Source of the DNA: Siniperca chuatsi
Lineage: Eukaryota > Chordata > Actinopteri > Centrarchiformes > Sinipercidae
Length of the DNA: 64,000 nt
Assembly: GCF_020085105.1 (NCBI RefSeq)
Contig: NC_058053.1
Coordinates: forward strand, 1-64,000
Direction: 5' to 3'
Positions within the stretch are counted from its first letter, which is position 1, and every line of letters begins with the position of its first letter. The notes under the pieces were generated by a model, which was not told the origin of the DNA, did no database searches, and was given only the letters and a program-made list of their open reading frames with translations. Shown here piece by piece: positions 58,701 to 64,000 of the stretch. The position numbers and the translations under genes are program-made.

Positions 58701-61700
58701 GACTTCAGAGTCGCCTTACTGAAAATCGTCTTAGGCAACATTAAATCCCAGAAGTACAATAACCAAGCAAAAGTACTCAAAGTACTTTAAAAAATGTGCA
58801 GTAACAACTGATGAAAGTAGACGGTTTCTAAATTTAAACTTTGAAATTAATTAAGAAGTCTGAATCCAGGTAGGTTGGTCTCTTTGTTTTCTTCTTTTCA
58901 TTTTTTTGTCTTTCAAATTCTGAAATGTTGATGGAAGAATGATGATATGAGTTGATGTAAGAATCCATTGTGCAGTTGTACCTCATGGAAACTTCAAGTA
59001 AAAACTCCAATTAAATATAATGTTTTGGCACTTTAGAAAGAAGAAAGTAATGAATTCAAACTGCTTCCACAGTGTGACATAACTGAATGCCACTAATATC
59101 AGCTTTGAAATAATCTGCTGTCATTCAACAACAGCAATTGTATTTTAGCTCACAGTGATGATAATCAGGGCTCTGTGTGAAATGCAATCACCTTGCCAAA
59201 GGAGGTGAGAATCATCAAGGAGTTCACATGGCATCATGCCTATTGCTGTTTCTGAAGCTACTCTGGCAGGCAGAGACAATCTTCTTGCAACCAAAGTAGT
59301 AATTGAAAAAGTAACTGGCTACTGAGGTCTTGGTGCATGGTCCCTGAAGATTTTGTAGAAGTATAGCATTTTTTGTAGGCATGCACAGATTGGACAGTTT
59401 TTGCTGCCAATTTTAACTAACTTTTCATTGAGTTCTACCACTTTTCAGTTTGGAAAGTGAGAGAAGGCAGTCTTGAATGGGTTCAATGTAATTGAATGTT
59501 ATACAGTTCATGGCATGACGACAGTAGGTGAAACAAAGGATTCCATACAGAAATAAATTATGGATCTATAAATGAAGGATAGATAGACTTTGTTTGCTTT
59601 GTGCTGTCAATAAGCGAATTAACCCAGTGCTTTCTGTTTGTGTTTCTGCTCTATGTAGCTTCCCTCTCAAACACAGTAGATGATGGCAGCCTTTCAGCCA
59701 CAGTGACGCTTGCAGAGAATGCATCTTCAGATCATGCTACTCAGTGTTCTCAGAGTGAAGAAAACCTGGATGCTAAGGTGGAAAGGTAGGAGCACACATA
59801 CATGTCAAGCTCTGTACGTTCTAGACAAAAAATGTGCTCTGTGTTGAGGTGTTTGTACTAAAGATGTCATCTCTGTGTAAGTTAAATGTCAGCCAAAGGG
59901 AAAACAACAGTAAATAAGCACATTTTAGGCTACCTATTAGACTGTTCATCAGTATGAGAACTATACTAAAAGATGTTTCTGATATCAAGTCCCAAACATT
60001 AGAAACAACTATCACTATAATGGAGTCCAGTATAAATCCACCTCTAAACAAGCCTGTTTACTCGACTTCAATCTGACAGTGTCACAATCTGACTTGACAT
60101 TAGCAGCTTCACAAATATGAGTTTATTACAGGGCTGTTGGATTCGATTGGTACCTCATTGTACCTGTGACAGTCTCAACAAAAATGTAACATTAGCTTCA
60201 TAAAAGTGAGATTTGCCCAGTTATTTAATTTCATTACAGCTACTAAGGCTGGACAATAAATCACATTTTATTGAGTTATTGACATAACTCTCATACTAAC
60301 CCTAATTAACTCATATTGAAGTTTTCAATAAATTGTCAGAATCCCATCTAATTAAAGTGTGAATAGCTAAATCAACCAATGACATCTAACCTGAAGTCCA
60401 GTCCAGAATCTTTTAACTGCTCAGACTGCAATGAATTAGGACAAATAAAACAGAAATGAGCCAACATGAGGAAGGATATACCATTCACTGATGTATTAAA
60501 AAGCCTGCTATTGTTTTGTCAGGTTAACCAAGAAACTGGAGGAGAGACGAGAGCAAAGGAAGATGGGAGAAGAAGAAGTAAGGAGACAAGCCTGTTTTGG
60601 GCACTAAATACTAGTCCATATTTTTCATGGGGATGCACCACTAATCACTGTAATCACTGCAGTCACAGGTGGTCACATCCCCCCAATATACACCCCTCCC
60701 CCAATTTGCTATTGACCAGACACACAATTCCTCCAAAAGCTGAAAGAAAGCTAATTTGTTTCCCTCAATTCAATGTTAAACTGAAAACGTACTGCATGCG
60801 TAGCATTTTGGTGTCAACAATCAATGAACACAACAGCTCAGGAGCACGCTCTGTATTGGCCTATCCTCCATGTGCCATACACTCATCTCTGCCCTACGCA
60901 GGCTAATCACTCATATGTCCACATAAGTAAAACACAGTCTGTTTCAATTACAGCATCACTGACGCACATGTTAAATATGAATCAGTGCGTTACCGCTCTT
61001 GTTGATTAGCATGAGGTGTTTTTCAGTGTATAGGATGATCTGAGTTTCACTCAGCCACTTTTCCAGTTTGAAAACTGTGTCTCTAGTTGATTTGTCTCTA
61101 AACTGTGACGCTGTGAACCGACCATTTTCTCACTGTTTTGTTGTTTAAAATGCACACACGCTTGCGGGTGGCAATTCTGAAACTTGTGTGCGCGCCGGGG
61201 AGTGCATTTTCTCTGGCACATCTGGTCTTTACCGCTCCCTGCACTGTGTTCTGTGTAACTGCTGGTTAAAGAGTTGAACATGCAACTTTTACATGTACAA
61301 AAAGCAAATTCTATTTATTTATTTATATAGCACCATAAGTTATCTCATTGCACTTTTTTAAATATTTATTCATACTTCTATTACTACTGTGCAATATCCA
61401 CCGTCACCATTATAATCTTATAATCTTACATTGTATTGCTATACCATATTATTATCATCAACCGGTAAACCCACTTTGTACTTTACACTTATTTAAATTT
61501 TATATTTATACCCACTTGGTACTTAATTTATCTGACCTGTATTATAGTGTATTATATTTTTTGCTTAGTACTTCTATTCCTGTGTGCATTGACGTGAGCT
61601 GCTGCAACAAAAGAGTTTCCCCTCGGGGATCAATAGAGTATTTCTGATTCTGATTTTCCTATAGAGCAGGTCTAGACTGAACTCTTGATGATAATATTTA

Positions 61701-62543
61701 CAGAGACCCAACAAATCCCACCATGAGCAAGCACTTGGCGACAGTGGCAAGAAAAAACTTCCTTTTAACAGGCAGAAACCTCAAGCAGAACCAGACTCAC
61801 CACAGTCCTTCACCTCACCACAATACGTTTCAGTCCTGGTCTTGTTTTGAAGTCTGTTGCCCTTCAAATAGTGTTTTGCATCTGTTAGAATAGTGCGGTA
61901 CCCCTCACTGCTCACATATCAGAATTAAACGACCAGTGTCCTTTTAAATACCACTTACACAGAAATAGAAATATATAGTGTGTTTGGTTTTTACAAAAGC
62001 AGCTTGTATACAGCCTTTGTGACAGGTGTGTGCACATTAGGATACAAACAGGAGGCTGACTGACCGGTTAGGTGATTGGTTGCTTCCAGATTGTGTCAGA
62101 CTATGTACACAATGAGCCAAGCTGACCTGCTGGTTCAGGTGTGCAAGATATACCTCAGATTCTATGAGTACAGGCATAGCCTAATTTCCCAAATCAGCAA
62201 CATTGACCATTAGTGCTTTATTTTTATGTGATTGTTTGGTAGGTGCACCTCTACAAATGGCATTTTTGGGTTATTTTTTCGAGCCTCTGAGTTTTCTGTA
62301 GTGTGAATGTTGATTGGAATGCGTAATTAATGTGGCCCACTCCACCCCTGACCTACCTGTGTGTTGCCTGTGATTCAGAATGAGATCAGGAAGGAAATAG
62401 AGCGGCGGAAGGTGGGGAAGGACATGCAGGACTTAAAGAGGAAACAGGAAGAGGAGAAGACCAAGCGACTCCTGGAGGAAAGGAACAGAGAGAAAGCAGA
62501 GGAGAAAGCTGCCAGGGAGCGGGTCAAACAGCAGATTGCCTTG
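42388..62543 (+). CDS. ubxn4: UBX domain protein 4 (erasin), exons 1-8, 3' end outside the window
   Basis: UBXN4 is an endoplasmic-reticulum membrane protein that recruits the ATPase p97/VCP through its UBX domain and promotes ER-associated degradation. Eight exons give 903 coding bases (301 codons) with matching splice phases and GT/AG ends throughout. The N-terminal thioredoxin-like domain spans exons 1-4: MLWFEGSIPDAI, DEQSAQLMSSWEEDKV, VQFSQIYPVVCIPSSFFIG, IPLEVIAGSVSAEEL. Exons 5-6 encode a low-complexity linker and exons 7-8 a charged coiled coil (LTKKLEERR, IERRKVGKD, LLEERNREKAEEKAARER). All match human UBXN4 in order. The UBX domain and membrane hairpin should follow beyond 64,000. 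No stop or frameshift is seen, so the gene is probably functional. Confidence 0.96.
42470..43167 (+). other. ubxn4 intron 1
   Basis: 698 bp; no element or gene recognised. Confidence 0.8.
43168..43270 (+). CDS. ubxn4: ubxn4 coding exon 2
   Basis: Preceded by TTTTTCTGTTCTCAG. Encodes GEDEQSAQLMSSWEEDKVSE through VAIKVDAK and ends in phase 2 before GTACTG. Confidence 0.95.
43271..45274 (+). other. ubxn4 intron 2
   Basis: 2.0 kb. Holds a short Rex1 tail (about 44205-44278) and a possible terminal fragment of a DNA transposon near 43399 (GGGGTGGGCGATA). The rest is not recognised. Confidence 0.7.
44205..44278 (+). mobile_element. Rex1 3' end fragment
   Basis: GAGTTTCCCCTCGGGGATCA and ATAAAGTATTTCTGATTCTG, the Rex1 3' end with two copies of its TTCTGAT-type tail. 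Confidence 0.7.
45275..45303 (+). CDS. ubxn4: ubxn4 coding exon 3 (29 bp microexon)
   Basis: Only 29 bases, between TTCTTTTCCACAG and GTATCC. It completes the Ser codon from exon 2 and encodes ETCVQFSQI plus the first base of Tyr. Phase and protein match on both sides prove it although it is too short to stand out as a reading frame. Confidence 0.93.
46702..46747 (+). repeat. (TA)n microsatellite
   Basis: About 23 TA units. Confidence 0.95.
47133..47146 (+). repeat. Rex3 target-site duplication, left copy
   Basis: TGCTGCACTGTAGT, identical to 48454-48467. Confidence 0.92.
47147..48453 (-). mobile_element. Rex3 LINE (RTE clade), 5'-truncated
   Basis: The minus strand encodes Rex3-type RT: LRAVRSLYNRS, HVGLRQGCPLSPVLF, catalytic FADDVVLMAS, AAGMRISSSKSEAMVLDRKK, then the C-terminal region VAGRSLRDRVRSSV and GRRPRGRPRTRWRDYVSRL. 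It ends at a GGATGGATGGA tail, the Rex3 3' end. The 14 bp sequence TGCTGCACTGTAGT is present on both sides (47133-47146 and 48454-48467) as target duplication. Frame breaks near 47750, 47570 and 47440 and the missing endonuclease show it is dead. Confidence 0.93.
48454..48467 (+). repeat. Rex3 target-site duplication, right copy
   Basis: TGCTGCACTGTAGT, identical to 47133-47146. Confidence 0.92.
48974..49092 (+). CDS. ubxn4: ubxn4 coding exon 4
   Basis: The acceptor is GTGTAAAG after a C-rich tract. It completes Tyr and encodes PVVCIPSSFFIG, IPLEVIAGSVSAEEL and RINRVKQ. It ends in phase 0 before GTACGG. Confidence 0.95.
49093..51156 (+). other. ubxn4 intron 4
   Basis: 2.1 kb. An interspersed repeat occupies about 49185-49625. 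Near 50515 a terminal-repeat-like AGGTCTGGGCGATATAG (minus strand) suggests another DNA transposon remnant. Confidence 0.6.
49185..49625 (+). repeat. Unclassified interspersed repeat common in fish
   Basis: Sequence of the type ATCTCAACAGCTATCGGATG, CCCCAGAGGATGAAT and GTTAGCATGCTAATG, a pattern I know from many fish introns and UTRs. Its class is uncertain, probably a non-autonomous DNA transposon. Confidence 0.45.
51157..51379 (+). CDS. ubxn4: ubxn4 coding exon 5 with Ala/Pro repeat
   Basis: Acceptor CCTTTTTTTTGACAG, donor GTGAGTG. It encodes the linker after the thioredoxin-like domain, including two tandem copies of the 12-residue unit APAPAPASALAS (51238-51309). Human UBXN4 has a Ser/Thr-rich linker here without this repeat. 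Confidence 0.93.
51238..51309 (+). repeat. In-frame 36 bp minisatellite in ubxn4 exon 5
   Basis: Two identical 36 bp units beginning GCTCCAGCCCCTGC, plus the first bases of a third. A whole number of codons keeps the frame. Confidence 0.9.
51886..52202 (+). mobile_element. PIF/Harbinger-type remnant with truncated Myb/SANT-like gene
   Basis: It starts near GGGGCCTATACTACGCGA, a Harbinger-like terminus. A 57-codon frame (52028-52201) begins MDKSTGSRAAYFTNEEQTII and LDKYEEVKHIIQLK, which resembles the first helices of the Myb/SANT-like DNA-binding protein of fish Harbinger elements. The domain then degenerates and stops early. No transposase is present. Confidence 0.5.
52262..52560 (-). mobile_element. 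L2 3' end fragment
   Basis: Matches the 3' end of the L2 copy at 38143 (TTTATTTGTATAGCATTTAT, AACCAGCGTTACAAAGTGCT). Non-coding. Confidence 0.6.
53171..53308. repeat. Foldback element (138 bp, 48 bp arms)
   Basis: Arms 53171-53218 and 53261-53308 are inverted copies with about three mismatches, beginning CATAACCCGGTTACTC. Part of the loop (GCAGGAAGTA / TAGTTCCT) can also pair. Confidence 0.85.
53410..54085. mobile_element. hAT-like remnant with TAGTCGAC motifs
   Basis: Near both ends lie TAGTCGAC stretches in inverted style (GTTAGTCGACAAG at 53428; ACTAGTCGACTAGG and AAATCTTTAGTCGG at 54040-54070), a pattern of fish hAT termini. The GC-rich middle (53640-53990) has no recognised protein. 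Confidence 0.35.
54682..54882 (-). repeat. Unnamed fish repeat family X, partial copy
   Basis: TCCCACCATGAGCAAGCACT to TAGTGCGGTACCCCTCACTG. The same 200 bp recur at 61715-61915. The family's 3' end (TATAAATAAAATTGAATTG) is seen at 57170 and 58545 on the other strand. Confidence 0.7.
55476..55615. repeat. Foldback element (140 bp, 50 bp arms)
   Basis: Arms 55476-55525 and 55566-55615 are inverted copies with about two mismatches (GTAGAAAAGGTTTCAGTCGT, ACACTGTTTTCAGAATC). The loop is 40 bp. Non-coding. Confidence 0.85.
56356..56912 (+). pseudogene. Dead RhoGAP gene copy (ARHGAP11A-like) in ubxn4 intron 5
   Basis: RhoGAP proteins speed GTP hydrolysis by Rho GTPases. Three frames together show the N-terminal part of an ARHGAP11A-type protein in order: IRFHLQVIYGITVKSF and GTKIFAVPLENN (56380-56490), CLVDTCSFLLERAGTVGLFRK (about 56500-56562), then RIKILRAKLNHGEGCLSTAL, YDVATLIKQFCRELLEPLFP and LHYLFDFLSKVSQRC to TSSNLATVF (56590-56910). 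Frame changes near 56498 and 56570 break it. I see no splice sites between the blocks, which suggests a retrocopy. The 3' end is cut at the Rex1 insertion, and a poly-A tail is not visible. Confidence 0.8.
56913..58452 (-). mobile_element. Rex1/Babar-type LINE, 5'-truncated
   Basis: The minus strand encodes the end of a Rex1-like RT: FFDFPSAFNTI, SNTGAPQGTVLS, then DYKYLGVHMDNKLDW, YFLRRLRSFNICR, VVASAILYAVACWG and LNKLIRKASDIVG. About 40 bp are deleted around the catalytic motif (near 58210-58250). The 3' UTR runs to CAGAATCAGAATCAGAAATA at 56913 and is itself interrupted by a family X copy at 57033-57194. It is inserted in the RhoGAP pseudogene. Dead copy. Confidence 0.85.
57033..57194 (+). 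repeat. Family X copy inside the Rex1 3' UTR
   Basis: The Rex1 sequence left of it (ATAATACACTAT) continues right of it (ATAATACAGGTCAG), as the uninterrupted Rex1 3' UTR at 61346-61655 shows. It ends with TATAAATAAAATTGAATTG. Confidence 0.75.
58453..58561 (+). repeat. Family X copy at the Rex1 5' edge
   Basis: CTCTGTAAATAATATTATAA to ATATAAATAAATTGAATTG, similar to 57090-57194. It abuts the truncated 5' end of the Rex1 copy. Confidence 0.7.
59659..59785 (+). CDS. ubxn4: ubxn4 coding exon 6
   Basis: Acceptor TTTCTGCTCTATGTAG, donor GTAGGAG. Encodes an acidic Ser-rich linker ending EENLDAKVE, equivalent to human AEDLNIRVE. Phase 1 in, phase 2 out. Confidence 0.92.
59786..60522 (+). other. 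ubxn4 intron 6
   Basis: 737 bp; nothing recognised. Confidence 0.75.
60523..60577 (+). CDS. ubxn4: ubxn4 coding exon 7
   Basis: Acceptor TTGTTTTGTCAG, donor GTAAGG. 55 bases encoding RLTKKLEERREQRKMGEEE, the start of the coiled coil. Confidence 0.93.
61308..61915 (-). repeat. Family X copy split by a Rex1 fragment
   Basis: The 3' tail (complement of TATAAATAAATAAATAG) lies at 61308-61330 and the sequence up to the complement of AAAGTGCAATGAGATAAC ends at about 61345. It resumes with CCTATAGAGCAGGTCTAGAC at 61657 and runs to 61915. The copy at 57033 shows these two parts joined. Confidence 0.75.
61346..61655 (+). mobile_element. Rex1 3' UTR fragment inside family X
   Basis: Matches the complement of the Rex1 3' UTR at 56913-57420 and ends with GAGTTTCCCCTCGGGGATCA plus the TTCTGAT tail. 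No RT sequence remains. Confidence 0.8.
62379..62543 (+). CDS. ubxn4: ubxn4 coding exon 8
   Basis: Acceptor TGTGATTCAG, donor GTAAGC. 55 codons of charged helix (NEIRKEIERRKVGKDMQDLK ... RERVKQQIAL) that match the human protein closely. The last exon in the window. Confidence 0.95.
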
Positions 62544-64000
62544 GTAAGCTCATCTTTCTCTCTCCTCTCTGCCCTACCTAAAGATGACATCACAGTTTGC
62601 AGGATTGAATGTGGAAGAAGTGAGAAACAGTTATCAAGCTGCTATATGATTTGTAAGACATTACATTCAGAATGGCCCTGTGTTAGTTGGTGCTGATGAC
62701 GCTTCGAACTCAATTATTAAGTGGGCACAATAACAGTGTCAGGGAGTCTGTCATTAAACAGTCATTCTAAACATTTTAAAAAATCTTCTATTCTAAATTC
62801 TAAAATTAAACTGGACAGGACCTTTTATGTACCCCAACTGCAGAGAGAATGATACATTAGAGACAGTTCTTTATAAATATATTTCATCATATTTAGTAAG
62901 AAGCCTCTCTGTTTTCTGATCTGCTCTGGTTTTCATTTGCTGTTGATACAAACTCAACACTTCATCCATGTTTTCCTGTTGTCTTAATAGATTCAGTATA
63001 ATGTCCATTTCGTCATCACTTTTATTTTACCACAAATATTCTCATTGAGATTCAGAATCTCTTTTACAAGGGAGTCCTGGCCAAGACAGCAGCATAAAAA
63101 TTTTCACAAAAAAGACAAGCAACGGACTTAAAACACAACAGTAAAGAGTTAAATCCAACAGCATAACAATTTCACATAAAAGAAACAAGCAACAGACTTA
63201 AAACAAACAAGAAACGTGTGTTCATGTGACCGAAGGTTACAACTACTGATTCATTAGAAGTTGTAATTTGGAATCAGTAGAGAACATAAATAAGGAGGCA
63301 GTTCATGTAAAATGACCTTTATAAAGACAAATGTACCAGTGCTCCATTCTACAGTTGTATAAGGAAAACAAACCAACTTTCTCATGCAAATCGTACTGTG
63401 CATGGTACACCGAATCTAACATTTTCAAAGAAGATGAATTTGCATGCATGATAAAAGCATCACTTGAACCAAATGTTTTCTTGCACCAGCAGAAAAACAG
63501 CATTTTTTTCTGTAATAGAAACCCAACTTTACCCTGAGTCATCATATCAAGACCCTTGATTTGATGTTTAAAAGACAGATTATCTTCTAGGAAAAAACCC
63601 AGGAATTTTTAAGTTGAGACTTGTTCAATCACCTTACACTGTTTTCACTCACTAGTTATTCCCTGTCAATTCTACAGTACTTTGCCATTTTTTCTTTGGC
63701 TGTTTAGCTTCTGTCACTGCTCTTCAAGACCTCCTCTGTCTGCACAGAGGTTTCACATTAAAAGCCTTGAGTGACTCAGAGGGCATAATCTCTCCCATAT
63801 TCACTGATCGGTGGTACTTTGCTGCATCTTGTGTCTCTTACTTAATTTTATTTTGTTTGTATTTACAGTATATGTCATGTTTTGTATTAGCTTTTAAAAT
63901 CTTAATTTGGGGGGAGGTCCACTGTGTAAGCCTACAACTTCTTGACCTCTCCTGCTACACTGGTTACATCTGTATTGGTTTTTATGCTTTTGTACAAATG
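62544..64000 (+). other. ubxn4 intron 8 (partial)
   Basis: No further ubxn4 exon is seen up to the edge. About 63045-63220 has a tandem-like stretch (AAGACAAGCAACGGACTTAA recurring as AAACAAGCAACAGACTTAAA about 75 bp on), probably an interspersed repeat that I cannot name. Confidence 0.6.

Larger units (their letters stand above)
51380..59658 (+). other. ubxn4 intron 5
   Basis: 8.3 kb, the longest intron in the window. It holds a Harbinger remnant, an L2 fragment, two foldback elements, a hAT-like remnant, a dead RhoGAP gene copy, a Rex1 LINE and several copies of an unnamed repeat family. The last 1.1 kb (58,562-59,658) shows nothing I recognise. Confidence 0.8.
60578..62378 (+). other. ubxn4 intron 7
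   Basis: 1.8 kb. It contains a family X copy (61308-61915) split by a Rex1 3' UTR piece. The rest is not recognised. Confidence 0.75.

Overview
The window is nuclear DNA of a teleost fish, probably a percomorph. The evidence is a split vertebrate gene (ubxn4), a U2 snRNA gene array, and a repeat set typical of ray-finned fish: a Keno-type Tx1-clade LINE in U2, and Rex1, Rex3, L2 and L1 LINEs, a Ty3/Gypsy chromovirus, hAT and Harbinger remnants.

Region by region. (1) 1-11,011: a tandem array of U2 snRNA genes (unit about 1.02 kb), damaged by LINEs. One U2 gene is split by a 5.2 kb Keno-like LINE (4568-9739) with both reading frames open and a poly-A tail. The insertion lies in the branch-point recognition bases of U2. 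At the left edge, two pieces of a second Tx1-type LINE lie in opposite orientations around a piece of U2 spacer. (2) 11,012-29,290: satellite DNA. The main array is built from monomers of about 165 and 228 bp, organised in a higher-order repeat of about 2.93 kb, each holding a ~410 bp non-satellite segment that looks like the 3' end of a transcript. It is followed by three other tandem families (about 124, 188 and 155 bp). All carry the same box, TGGGAACATTTTTGACA or parts of it, and the box changes strand near 27.46 kb. (3) 29,290-30,094: a pyrimidine tract, unidentified AT-rich DNA and a degenerate interstitial telomere block. (4) 30,095-41,050: a retroelement graveyard with a 5'-truncated L1, a young Ty3/Gypsy chromovirus inserted in it, simple repeats, an L2 copy and a probable solo LTR. 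(5) 41,050-64,000: flank and first eight coding exons (301 codons) of ubxn4 on the + strand. Its introns hold Rex1, Rex3, hAT, Harbinger and foldback elements and a dead RhoGAP (ARHGAP11A-like) gene copy. The UBX domain and the 3' end of the gene lie beyond the right edge.

The only host genes that look functional are the U2 genes (two complete copies) and ubxn4. Long open frames on the - strand of the satellite, and those in the U2 spacers, are by-products of repetition and are not annotated as genes. Positions and junctions were read by eye; family names rest on recognised protein motifs and not on database searches.
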